32,398 nt of DNA from Pelargonium cotyledonis (taxonomy: Eukaryota > Streptophyta > Magnoliopsida > Geraniales > Geraniaceae), in contig JAYMTA010000282.1 in NCBI GenBank assembly GCA_036897625.1, forward strand, positions 1 to 32,398, written 5' to 3'. This document shows, piece by piece, positions 11,861 to 23,440 of the stretch. The position numbers and the translations under genes are program-made. A model generated the notes under the pieces. That model worked only from the letters and a program-made list of their open reading frames with translations. It had not been told where the DNA came from and did not search any database. The stretch's first letter is position 1, and every line of letters begins with the position of its first letter.

Positions 11861-13000
11861 AGAGTACTTTGTGCCGGCAAAATAAACAAAATTAAGTAGA
11901 TGAGTAGCCGGTTGGTCTCAAATATTCCAAGGAATTATGCCTGTATGACTGTAAATTTTATAATATGTGGATGTTATATCATTGAATGGGTATTCAAAAT
12001 TTAAGACCATTTCATTATAATTCTGGCAAACCAAAACTTACTAGTATCCAAACTAGTTTTAATTACAGTACAAGCTTCTAGTTTGATCAAATTGGAGTGA
12101 ATGTTTATGTTCTGGTTGATACTTCACCAACACATACTACTGACAAATTACTATTCAATGGTAGTCTAGTCTAGTCTAGTCTAGTCATTATATATATGTA
12201 ATTGTTGAGGTATGTCTCCATCTTGCTTACGTATTTTGTTTTTAATTTGCCTCTTTTTCCTTGCTGATTTTTTATTTATTATAATAGTAAATAAAGCATC
12301 TAAAAAATGCATATTGAGCCAAACTGTTAGAAAATTTTGTATTTTTTAAGGTATCGGGTTCGAATCTCATGATGATAGTATGGGGTGAGTTATTTTGGTT
12401 AAAAGAAGAAAGTTAATTCTTGTGTTGCTCAACTGATAAAAAATAAAAATCAAAATTCTAAAACGATCTTCAAAGATCGAACCAACAGTTGTAGCTTCCC
12501 TCTTTTCCAATTGTAACGCCATGATAATGGACCTAGCAACCAATTTCACCATCAACAGCCTCCATCCCCTTCCTCTGACCACCCATGATAGAGCCTCCAT
12601 CCCACATCGCCCATGAAAATACTCATTTTCTCATGTTCGATTCATTATAACCATGAATCTTATTTCGACTTGTGTTAGTGACGTAATATTTATACATCAT
12701 CATTTTTTAAAATTAAATTATTTTTGCAAATAACTAACACTGATATGCGAAATTTAATAAAAATACTTACTATCAAAGTAGGTTTCATATGGTCGGAATT
12801 AAAAATTAAGTATATGATCTATTAGTCAAATAAATGGCAATAATGGTGTGTAATTTGTCTAATATAAAATGAGCCCGCAGTACATAAATTCACACTTAAA
12901 AAGTCCGCGTGTCACGCTATTCACCGTCGATCTTACACATTGCTACGTGTCACCTTTTAGTATTAAGAGGATACAAGCTTTCGGTACACAAATACTACAC
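11861..13000. other. CLPP4-CYCLOPS intergenic region
   Basis: AT-rich DNA with no supported gene. It holds an (AGTCT)n microsatellite at 12163-12186 and a short SINE-like remnant with a box B-type string, GGGTTCGAATCTC, near 12357-12369. A minus-strand open frame at 12600-12367 has no recognised similarity. The last 100-150 bp before 13000, which include GCTACGTGTC (an ACGTG core), should be the CYCLOPS promoter. Confidence 0.45.
12163..12186. repeat. (AGTCT)n microsatellite
   Basis: Nearly five perfect copies of the pentamer AGTCT. Simple-sequence repeat between genes. Confidence 0.85.
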
Positions 13001-13009
13001 ACAAGACGG

Positions 13010-13834
13010 AGAGGCTCTGAAAAGGGCCTCTGAACTGCTACAATTTATAAAAAAATAACAGAAATGGAAGGTAGTTGCAGGAGGTCCCTTTCAATGGCTG
13101 CCAATACCATCAACTGTCTCAGGTTCACCTCGCGCTCTCAAATCATTACCATCAATATTATTACAAAATTGAAGCGATTAATCAGATTATTAAGCCATAA
13201 ATTTGTCTAATTTCACTCAGATTACCGCTAATTTTGTTCAATTTTACATGATCAATTCCCGCGCTTTTCAACAGTTGAAAGTTCAACTTACTGCCGCAAA
13301 AAACACGTCCCAGTGACAAAGAAAAGGACAAGCTCCTTGGTTCGAGGAATCTCAGAAAGGCTCAGGTCCTAGATTCCGTCGGCTCATTGTTTTTTTGTTT
13401 ATGCCCACCAAGTGTTTGTGAAAATACTTGTATGATGTATCTTTGCTGTATAGTCTTCTAAGTACATGCTACTTCGTTTGTGGCATATTCTTGTTAAGTT
13501 TCTTTAAGTATTGTTCTTAATTAAATGCTCTCTCTCTCTCTTTGCCTGTTGGGTCATAGCATCTTTAGGAAATTTTCTTCATTCTTGATTATTAAAGAAT
13601 CAGGCACGTTTCGTGGTGATCGTGTACTGTAAGGGTTCAAATCCTTTGGATGCTAAAGTTATTTGTTTATCTGAGGGTACAAGATTGTTGTCTATTATTC
13701 TAGTTTCTGGTTGGTGGTTTGGGATTTAGCTTGATCATTTGGTTGGCTGCTTTTGGTGAAGCCCACTTGTTTCACCTAAATCAGTTCCTCCACACTAGGG
13801 GAGCTTATATTGTTTGGATTTGGAACAGGATATT
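13010..13834 (+). other. Presumed CYCLOPS 5' leader region with one intron
   Basis: A likely untranslated first exon ends CTGTCTCAG before GTTCACC (donor at 13123). The acceptor TTTGGAACAG at 13829 opens the first coding exon. The leader contains an upstream ATG at 13063 whose open frame does not stay in phase across that junction, so it would act as an upstream ORF. A (CT)n run lies near 13530. The transcript start is not determined. Confidence 0.4.
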
Positions 13835-16800
13835 ATGGTCAACGATGGAAACAAAGGAAGCTCTTCGGATGATTACATTGTGAAAGCAGAATTGTATCAG
13901 CATAATTTGAGTTTGCTCGAGCCTCAGGGCGCGGTTCATAGGAGTGAAGGGGAAAAGAGTTTCATGGAGGCACAAGGAAGGGGGTTTTCGGACTTTTATA
14001 GGAACTCAAGTGAAGAATTGTTTATGAAGTCCTTGATGGAGAGTTCAGCTGGAATGCAGGCACCCACTATGGAGATGTTAGGGTTCAAGAATCTTTCGCA
14101 GAATTTTCGCGCAGATAGCGAGGAACTCTTCAAAACCTGGCTCACAAATGGAGAGGCAAGCAACTGTACTACCCTCATTTATTTACTTTGTTTATTGGTT
14201 TATGATCAAATTTCGAACTTTCATTAGATTATATTGGAAATCAATTAGATAAGCAACTCGGGTTCTGCTATTGAATTGTGATAATTAAGTATAAGAGTTC
14301 TCATGTTCATGCAGTTTTTTTTTTTTCTTTTCAGAATCATGGGTACAGTTCATCAAGCATAGCACATCGTCCTCGCCAAGCATCACGAAGGTGAGTAGCA
14401 CTATATAGTAAATCATATCACAGAAACCATAAGAGTGTTGTTTACATAGAAGCTTGTTGTAATAGGTACAGTATTTAAAGCATTTTCTTTGGTATGTTTC
14501 ATGATGGTTAACTTCAACAAATTATTATGCTTATGGAAATTGCAGGATATCTACTGAATTGACAAATTTGTATAGTCACCAACATGTGGGCAGTGCCCTT
14601 CAGAAGAAAAAAAGCAATGACATTTTTTCCTCGCAAAACAATTCCGTGACTGATGATGTTTCTGGCGATCTCAATCAGCACTCAATCAGGTAGCTATGGT
14701 ATCCTCAAACTTACAGATCTTGAATGACGGATATATGTGTCCTTTTGCATGATATTAGATAGTCCCCAGATGATGCTTGGTACTAATTTCTTGTGCTTAA
14801 CCTATACTTTTCCACATCAGGACCGCTGTTGAAAGAGGATTACAGGCTAGTAATTTATATCTGGCCAAGGTTTGTTTATAGTGATTTCTCCTCAGAAAAT
14901 TTATTTCAAGAAAGCCTCACATTTTTCTGATTCACTCACTTCTTATACGTACAGGCCTGGTTTCATAGTTCTCAACCCATGACAAGAAGCAGGTCCTCTG
15001 AACTTCGGTATGAACTTTATCATTTATCAGTTCATATGAATCATTTCCCTCTAATTTTGGATTAATAACGCCTGTTCATTCCGTTTAGAATTCATCCCTG
15101 ACGAGAGTAGCTATAAATGGATAATTTGGATTTCAAAGTTCTCTTTCTACAGGGCAAACCGGTAGAGTAGTATTAATTATTCCGATTCTTGTTTCCAGGA
15201 AGAGATATGCTGCAACGCAAAGCGTCCAAACAACCTTCTGTATGGAAGCCATGCAAAATTCTTCTGGCCTTGGTGTCAACAGATTGAAACAAGAAATTGC
15301 TAGTCAAAATGGTGCCAATGACCTTTCCTTGTGTGAGATGCCAAACCAGCTGGGCACATTCATGTCTCCATCCAATTCGTCATCATCTACTTTCAATACT
15401 CCACAACTGGGTAATGTAGACAATGTTTCCTCTGTTGTGAGCATGTTAAAGGGCACACTTGAACGAAAGAAGTTGAGTAACCATGTCGAGAAAGAAATTG
15501 TGGAAGACAGCTATAATGGGCTTTATAATCCTCAAGGAGCTATGGTCAATAATAGTTTTGACCAAGCACATGGGATTCATAATCCAGACAGTTTCCAGGG
15601 AATATCCCTGGTCGAAGTCAAGGATCATAGTATTTTACAAACCATTGAAGGATCAATAAATTTTGACTTTGAAGGTTTTATGAATCCTGCCCAGTTAAGC
15701 ATAGCTTCCCAAGAACCATCCCCAAGTGAATCTTCTGGAGCTGCACCAGTTATTTCATCTGGTTTTGATGCCTGTGATGGTCCCAGTAATTCAACTCAAA
15801 CTACAAGTATTAGTGAGAGCTCCAGGAAGCAAGTTGGAAACAGTAGGAGTCCAGAAAATGGCTCCAGAACCAAAGGTACATCTCATTCAATTTCTTTTGT
15901 CATCCAGACACCACATAATTTCATTTCCCAAAATTACACATTAAATTATGTAATATAAGCATCAACTCTTTGAACTGCAGATTTCAGAGAACGGATAATT
16001 GACAATTTGAAAGATGACCGGAAGGTATACTATATTATGGGCTGCTTAGTACAACATTTTCTTCATAAGATGTAGTAGCATTAAGTATAAATTTTGAAGC
16101 ATTTTACCTAGTTTCACTTTACTTTCTTGTTTACCTTGCATGTTTAACAGAGGGGAAGTCTAACTCGAAATGGATCTATAACGTCAGCAGGTTCAGGTAT
16201 TCACATATGTTTAAAACTTTCACTATAAGACACAAAAGTTCTATTTTACTATATGCACCTTGAGGTGCTTTTCTCTTTACTTAAATTGAGTTGAGATTTG
16301 GATATGCTCCAATTTATCAGCACTTGATCAAATAATAGAGTATATATTATCAAATCTTGAAGAAAGATATGAAATTAAGATGATTTTGTGTAATATTTTT
16401 AAATCCACATGGTTACACATGCATAAAAACATGATCAGGTTTTGATATCTTCAATGTGACAGATGCACTTCCTTAACTAGGGTCGAATTGACTTATCCAT
16501 GTGTTAGGATATTTTCTTTCAATTTTTGTAGTCCAATGCCTTGAGAGCTTCCTAAATCTTGGAGGAGAATCTTTCGGTTACTCAAGGTAGCACACCGATA
16601 AGCGGAGACCTCATATGTGTTTATATGGGACATCACCTTGGGTGTGAGTAAAAATTTCAACTGGAAAGCACGAAGGGTAGAGAGAACCCTAGAGAGAGAT
16701 TCTAAAAGTGAATTATGAATTTTCTCTTCATACCAATGAGGTATTTATACTCACAAACTAAGTTCGTCATGTGTCATCGTATAGTTGGTTGTTGGTGAAG

Positions 16801-17961
16801 TGGGGTCCGCTTCTGGGCACACTTGGATGCTTGAGTTCTAGTCTCATAGATGTGTCATCAGCAAGTGACGAGTGATTTTCAGAGGTCTCGAATGCCCTTC
16901 GAGCATCGTGGGGTGAAGTGAAACCCCTCGGAGTGCCTACCGCTTCATGTAGTGTCCTAGCAAGTGAGAAGTTTAGGTTGTGACCCAATAAGGCGGGGAC
17001 CTTGGGAAGTATGGAGAAGAGGAGAGGAACTCTCCTTACGACATGGTAGCCTCTTGTTGAGATTAAGTATGTAGAAGAGGTGAACTGGTGAAGGATTTTT
17101 CTTGTGACATGGTACGAGGTTGAGCGCTTTCCCTTAAGAGCATCATTGTAATTGAAACGGTTTCTGCTTTAGAAAATATTGTTGGGAATACCAAATACCT
17201 GCTATTTTATTTCATTAATAAAATAAAACAATTTCAGATATCCATGTAGGCTACAGATAAGTATGCTACTACAGAACTGTTTAATTATACAGTCATATCA
17301 TTTTCTCTAACCGGTAACCATTGTTGCAGTGGAAAAGGGGGATACCACAAAGAAGCGAAGAGTTGAACGATCAAGAAAGTATGTAAATCTTTACCAACAA
17401 CAATACAAGCGAAAGTAGCATTTTGGTTTCAAAGTTATATAAGTATTGATAATGTTCTTAAGTTGTATATCCTCTCCGTAGCTGGCAAACTTTAGTTTCA
17501 TATTTGTTTATTCATGATGCAGAATGGCAGAGGCAAAGGAAAGAAACTTGATACCTGCGATCCCATCGGATATGCAATCTGTACTAAAGAGGTGCGATAA
17601 TCTTGAGAAGGAAGTACGATCGCTCAAACTGAACTTGTCTTTCATGAATAGGTAATCACAAGAAAGAACATGAATTTGCTTACTGTTTGGATACATATAT
17701 ACCGAATACGTGCATGTGCTGATAGTGTAGAGCTGGAAGTCAGTTAAATAGTACTTGGTGGTGAATTTGAGCTCATAGTGTATGGTTTAGAGAGCATGTA
17801 CTCTGGATTTGATCAATATATGCTAATATTATTTCAGGAAGGATTCCGAACAGACTAAGCAGATAGAAGACCTTCAAAAACAGAACGAGGACTTGGCAGA
17901 TGAGAAGGAACGTCTACTAGAAGAGATAGAGAGGATCCTATCAGAGACGGGCAAGATATGA
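13835..17961 (+). CDS. CYCLOPS: CYCLOPS/IPD3 symbiosis transcriptional activator, eleven coding exons
   Basis: Exons: 13835-14155, 14335-14390, 14546-14689, 14821-14869, 14955-15007, 15199-15875, 15981-16024, 16151-16196, 17330-17378, 17523-17651 and 17838-17961. They join in phase to 563 residues; an internal ATG at 13964 gives 520, close to Lotus CYCLOPS (518 from memory). Diagnostic blocks are FYRNSSEELFMKSLMES, PTMEMLGFKNLSQNFRADSE, MTRSRSSELRKRY, GTFMSPSNSSSSTFNT, DNLKDDRK, TKKRRVERSRKMAEAKERN (likely nuclear signal) and a C-terminal coiled coil ending RILSETGKI. The two CCaMK-phosphorylated serines known in Lotus (S50, S154) are conserved in RADS (S95 here) and RSRS (S204). The protein acts in the nucleus with CCaMK to switch on genes for mycorrhiza and nodulation. 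The first intron begins GC, not GT. No damage is seen, so the gene looks functional. Confidence 0.95.
16480..17150 (-). mobile_element. Solo-LTR-like fossil in CYCLOPS intron 8
   Basis: About 670 bp of GC-richer DNA sits inside the 1133 nt intron between exons 8 and 9. Read on the minus strand it has a TATA-like GTATAAATACCTC near 16737-16750, followed by a leader-like stretch with CTCTCTCTAGGG and then further noncoding sequence. That is the U3-R-U5 style of an LTR. No coding part, second LTR or clean target duplication was found, so it would be a solo LTR or an LTR piece. Family and exact ends are undetermined. Confidence 0.4.
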
Positions 17962-19045
17962 ATGGCTATTTAGTGCTGTATTCTCCAGTCTCCACAAAAG
18001 ACGCTATGATATATGAACTGGTTTAAGCTGTAAAGCTTCAACCACTGCCCCAAGATTTACCAAAAACCAGACTGGCTAGGAAATAGAATATCTAAAATAA
18101 TAAGAACCACTGTAAACTCAACCCTTGATTATCCATTTCAAGTGACAGGCAGCTTTTGCTAAAAATGTGTGTGAACTATAAGAGCGTGCAGTATATATAC
18201 TTAACTATATGGTTACTATATTTTGTGAAATGTGATTTGGATGCAAATGAATCCAAATTTTGTAAGTGTTGAAATCATGGAATAGAGAACTTGAAGCTCC
18301 ATGGGTTGGGTTTCAATAGATTGATTTGTAAAAGCTCCTAAACAATCAGCATATATATATATATATATGTCTATTTTTATTTTCTGCTTCATGGGTTACT
18401 TCCTAGCAAAATGAAGGGAGTGGTTGGATTATATTATCTATCATTATATTTGAAGTGTTTGGTAATTGAAGATTTTATTATACTCTTCTCGTAAATTAAC
18501 ATATGAGCACTTGTCCTTTCGTTGTACTGGTTCTATTTTCTATTAATGAAAGTTGATTGTTTCCCGTCAAAAAAATATATGAGCAGGCTACCCGAACTTT
18601 ACATTTGTTCTTATTTTCCTGGTTCTTCATATTTTTCACATGGATATATAATAAATACATTATTCAAATGGTTAACTGGTTATTTCAAAATTCAATTATA
18701 ATAGCAGTAATTTGGAGAAACTAATTCAAGCACTCACTGTAGTGGAAGTTCAAACATCTTCCAGTTTTTGTATGGTTCATAGCTATAACAATATACTTAA
18801 AACTGAATTTCAATTAAAATGTGGAAGATGTAGAAAATCCACTAGTGGTTTTATATAGTACTCTGAGTGTTTTCTATAGCTAAATATGTTGTGTTATTAA
18901 CTAATTGATCATCGGTTACAGGAATTTTACAAACACGATAACATACTGCTATGCAATCTAACAATTGCATAACCCAAGGTCCCCAACCCAGACGGAAATG
19001 GATTTTTACTTTTTTAAACTTTACAATGGGCATGCTTTCCGGCTG
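17962..19045. other. CYCLOPS 3'UTR and convergent intergenic gap
   Basis: The first 250-300 bp after the stop are presumably the CYCLOPS 3'UTR. An (AT)n run lies at 18350-18369. The right part should hold the 3'UTR of the minus-strand gene ending at 19046. No other gene is seen. Confidence 0.5.
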
Positions 19046-22000
19046 TTATAGATGGTCAAGACCTAGCCTCTTCCCGTACTGGATGGCCAACCAACCAGTT
19101 AAAAAGGTGTACACCACAAGAAAAAAGCCCCGCTTCAACAGGACTGGATTCACAAACCTGAATGTTCTTGATAAACTGACTCTTGGCAGCCAAGATTTCA
19201 TCTGCTGTAGGATTCTAATAAAGCTGATGGAGATCAATGAAGTTGAAAACCCTGTTAGAACTCCAGCTATTGTTTCCCATCTCCAGTACTTGACTGTTCC
19301 ACTGCTGGAGAACCAGGAGCGCGTTATCCTGATAGATCTGGAAGCACAAATGCTGCATGTGATTACTTAACTGAGAAAAATGGCACTCAAAAGCCACAAA
19401 GACACACACAGGGATATTATTTCTATGATGTTCTATTAAGACACTTTTCTAAAACACCGCTAGAATAGGAGCTCAATCATATGCCGACTTTGTGGGGAGA
19501 GAGGAAGGGAGAGAGCTACTAATATGTAAGCAAACAAGTGCTATATAAACACTACTCCCTCAATCCTAAAACGAGTGTCCGTTTTCCCTATAAAAAAAAT
19601 GGTCCCAAAATGAATGTCCGCTTCTTTTTTTGGGTTAGTTATATGCATGTATTACCAACAATAACCATAAGATAGATCAATTAGAGCTACGGCTGAAAGT
19701 TTGGGTCGTGACCCATTCATGAATCGTTCAGTTTAATCGTGCTCGTGCGTGCGGACTAACCCAAACTACTTAATTGATTGTATCGTGTTTATATCAAACC
19801 CGCCTGACCCAATTAATTAAATGTATCGTGTAACCATTTTAATAATTCACCCGTACAAGGATAAAATTGTCATTTTCAAAACTATCGTGTCAAAATGACT
19901 CCTTATAAATTAAATTAGGTCATATATATAGCATCATGTTGGGTCAATTACAACCCATTTATTTGAATGTGTCAGGTTCTGTATTATCCAACACAAAAAT
20001 AATGAAGGTTAAGTACCAGAAACCTTTTCAGTATATTTTATGCCTAGTTATAAGTTTAGTTGAGTTAACTAGAAAACTAGATCACCATTATCCTGAAATT
20101 GCAAATATTCCCTACACCTACAAAGTACAAAATACAACCTCAACTCAAGATTCTGCCCCTGATTAAATTTTGTCTGAAACGTATGGAAGCAGCAAAATAG
20201 AGGTGGCATGTACTAAAAAACTACAGTAAACATGAAAAACTCCCAGTCTGTCTGCCACACGAAACAATGTACTGCCAGTTTAAAATAAAAAGAAACAAGA
20301 CAGGAAATAATCAAGTATAAGATACTCACAGGATAATGTATCGTTTAATCATCTCAAGTGCAGATGGATCCTTGGCCTGGCAACTAAAAAAGCCATCATG
20401 ATATAAGCTCACTTTAGATATGCCAGATGTGTACCAGCATTCATAAGTTTTGTTCACCTAAAGAAAATACAGAAATAAGATATTTAAGGATTTCAAGAGA
20501 GTCTGAGTAAGAAACTTAAAGCTTAGCGATAAATTTGTCAAACATTTTGCAAATATAACAATCAACTAACATAGTGTTATCTAGTAACCTTTAAATCATG
20601 CATTGTTGTGCATGAGATAAGAGCTATAAGAGCTTTGCAACCCCTACCTTAAATTTATCTTTGGTCAACCAAGCAGTGCCGAAATTAGGCCTGCAATTCA
20701 GAGGAAGGGCCTCATCTGGAGCCTCTGCAATTGCATGATGTGTCTGGCCCGTGGATTGATCTTTGTATTCCACCTGCAATTGAGCAGACAACAAATTAGC
20801 ATTCAGATAAACTTAAGTCACAACACTTACTTCAATGCTCAAAACCATCGGGAGAATAATATGTGCATACTTACAAATGAGAGCATAAATCTTGGAAAGA
20901 CCAAATATTAGTTTCAGGAATAAGATGCTTCTAAGGATGTAGCAAATAAAATTTTTTTGAAAGTTGAAATATATGATAATCTATATTCACTCATAAATTC
21001 ACTACAAACAACTTCAGAAAGCAAAAACATATACAGCAAAATGCAAACATACATGCAGTTTGGCAATGAGTATCACCTTGAATATTGAGGCCCAATAGTA
21101 ATCATAACGGCAACGGAATTTACTTTTTTCAAAAGGATAGAATACATGCTTTGCTTTATAATTCAACAATCCAAGTTCACAGACCTTAGATGATCTCAGA
21201 TCCACACCTGAGAAAGAAAAGGAATAAAAAGGGGAAAAGGTCACATTATGCTGAAGATACTTTGAAAAGGTCACAAGACGATATTATATAAAATGCAGGA
21301 AAAAAAAACAATTATATTCTCCCCAAAAGAAAATGAAATTTTATGTAACAAAGATAAACCTGATACATAAATTTATCTCCATATTTATACTGCCAAAGAT
21401 ACTTTGCAATCAAAAAGCACAATTGACTACAATCTACGGATCTAGCATCACAGATTCACAGTGGTGAGTACGTCAAACTTCCATCAAAGCTCCCCTACCC
21501 ATTCCCCACCCACCAAAAAGAATGAAAAACAAAAGGCCCTTAAGCATATAGTTACTGGGGTGGTGCGTTTCAGCACACTGAACGAAAACAGCTATGTGCA
21601 ATATTAGGGGTCTAGGAATGTGACACAGTAGGGGTAGCCTTCTTTAGAATATTTAGTTCAAAACGAAAAATGTTTATCCAGAACATGGAAAAAAATTCCC
21701 ATAAACATTTATATTATATATTTCTTAAAAAGTATAAAAATTTGCCAATTCATATTGATTCAGGTTATATATACACCAAGTTTGGGTTTAAGAGTATATT
21801 GTGTGTACCATTAAGAACATTATTATTTGTTATTTATAACCACCATAAATAAATAAATAACTACTATTAGCTGTTGAGTGGAACCAACGTTATGTAGCAA
21901 CAAAACAAACCTAGAAAATTAGAAACTCCACATGATGTGGTTAATTTTCAATAGAAATCTAATATTTACAACCATGTACTTAATAACTAAACCTAAAAAC

Positions 22001-23440
22001 AAATAGTCACGGACTCTAAGGGTCGCATCTTCTTGTCCCAACCTTAACTTCTTCTCAGTCCAGCTTTACTTCTAATAGCCCCTCGTTAACTCATATTTTT
22101 CTCACAAAATAACCAGAGCACCAAAATGATGCATTATAACAGCCTCATCTTCTTCTAAACAAATATACAAAGACCATTTTGTCACCGACAAAGATTGATG
22201 AGCACTGAAGATGGCCGATGCATGCCGAAAAAAGTAAGTTCTTTTTTCCTTAACCAAACACTAAAGCTCACATTTCAGATTGATAGCATATCACGATTTG
22301 GAGCCTCCGTTACCTAACGCAAATTGCTACTTGAATACCAATTCTTGCATATGCTTACGCACTAGGTAGTTGGTACTAACATATTGTTGCATTGCAAACC
22401 TTAACGCACACAGCGGAAAGAAGGGAGCTAAGGGTGCCTCCATTCATTAAATCAAATAATAAATATCTTATCTTTCTCCACTAAGTATTCTTATTTCTAG
22501 ACTAACGGACTTGCACACCCTCATAGCCTCTGCACCATACTAAAAGAATCTGGAAACTGTTATCTAAGAATGACCTCCTCTGTGAAAAGGTCACACACAT
22601 TCCCCAAAATAACAAAAACTCAGCAAGCAAAACAATCCATCATTCCAGCCTTACCTAGAATCTTTACACTATTCAACTTCCTGGCTCTTGAACAAAGTAA
22701 TTATCCCTACGGACCATTTAGCAGTTTAGCCCAATACTTCACTCCATCAACGGCCATCTTGCCACCTCAAAAAATTATGTCCAACAACCTCACAGTTCTC
22801 AAACCCCAAGCTTCCAAATCAGAGAAATCAAATCAAATCCCCTCCTCCAAGTTCCAAGTACCTCCGAAAGTTTCAAAGGTACTCCAAAAAAACAAAAAAT
22901 AAAGCATTCAAGCTAGTGAAGTTTTAGCTCAATTAGTACATGCTGCAAAAAAACTCAGTTAAAGATATAATCCACCAGTTGTGCTTTCTCTTGTGTGAGA
23001 ATCTAAATTTTCATCCATTTAATGTAGCTTCGCATAGACAAAATCATTTAGCACAAATCAGTTCTAGTGTCGGTCTTATAAGTCCCCAAACAATCACAGT
23101 TTAAATAGATACAAATTTGCTACCTCAAAATTTTCACATTTTTTAAATTGCACGTCAAACAGCTGAAACATAATGAATAGACACATCTTCATACAACTTT
23201 TTTCTCAAAAAAAAAATGAAAAATGAACTTACTGCTGGAGACTATCTTGCACTGGGATGACACAGAAATTGGAGTCGAAATTGATAAATTTCCCATGAAA
23301 ATTGCAACGAATCCGGCCACAAAGGAGAGGAAGAAGAAGGAGAGGATAGGGAAGAGGAGAACAGCGCAAAATCGCAGTAACACATGGACGAAACCTCTTT
23401 TAATCGTTGCGCGCTGAGGAGAGTGCTCTTGCGAATCCAT
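19046..23440 (-). CDS. Uncharacterised plant membrane protein with three TM segments, five exons
   Basis: Minus-strand exons 23440-23233, 21207-21077, 20773-20648, 20457-20330 and 19328-19046 join in phase through GT-AG junctions to 291 residues starting MDSQEHSPQRATIKRG. A long hydrophobic segment (about residues 21-48) is followed by a soluble domain (50-215) with six cysteines (C64, C79, C102, C140, C162, C181) and two N-glycosylation sequons (NLS at 51, NKT at 157), suggesting a lumenal or extracellular face. Two more hydrophobic segments follow, near 220-238 and 265-282. Blocks such as FRCRYDYYWASIFK and LPLNCRPNFGTAWL look conserved, and I recall similar unnamed proteins in other plants, but no function is known to me. 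Exon 4 could alternatively read through into a stop just past its donor, giving a 198-residue form without the last two TM segments. The gene is divergent from RPA1C. Confidence 0.8.
19553..19640 (+). mobile_element. Stowaway-like MITE end fragment
   Basis: TA followed by CTCCCTCAATCCTAAAACG resembles the CTCCCTCCGTCCC terminal repeat of Stowaway (Tc1/mariner) MITEs, with TA as the expected target. The opposite inverted end is not found downstream, so this is a truncated copy in the last intron of the membrane-protein gene. Confidence 0.45.
19685..19985. repeat. Dispersed repeat with GGGTCGTGACCC and TCGTGTCAA motifs
   Basis: This intronic block is full of the strings GGGTCGTGACCC, CGTGTTTATATCAAACCCG and TCGTGTCAAA, ending GTGTCAGGTTCT. 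Such strings are typical of a noncoding dispersed repeat common in plant genomes. A related block lies near 31640-31950. The class is not determined and no coding capacity is present. Confidence 0.4.
21208..23232 (-). other. Large first intron (2025 nt) of the membrane-protein gene
   Basis: AT-rich intron bounded by GTAAGT and TTCTCAG on the minus strand. A plus-strand open frame at 22570-22902 (110 codons, Pro/Ser/Lys-rich) resembles no known protein. No clear mobile element or RNA gene was seen. Confidence 0.5.

Noticed and set aside
13620-13650. Box B-like GGTTCAAATCC in the CYCLOPS leader
   Set aside because: There is no A box at the right distance, no tail and no flanking duplication, so it is probably chance.
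13814-13834. CYCLOPS start at a TTG at 13814 (MDLEQD reading)
   Set aside because: The codon is TTG, not ATG, and the acceptor AG at 13828-13829 places these bases inside the leader intron. The first ATG of the exon is at 13835.
18951-19370. 139-codon plus-strand open frame
   Set aside because: It is the antisense shadow of exon 5 of the membrane-protein gene, whose splice sites and frame fit a full protein.
22570-22902. 110-codon plus-strand open frame inside the large intron
   Set aside because: It has low-complexity Pro/Ser/Lys composition, no domain, no splice or promoter context, and lies antisense in an intron.
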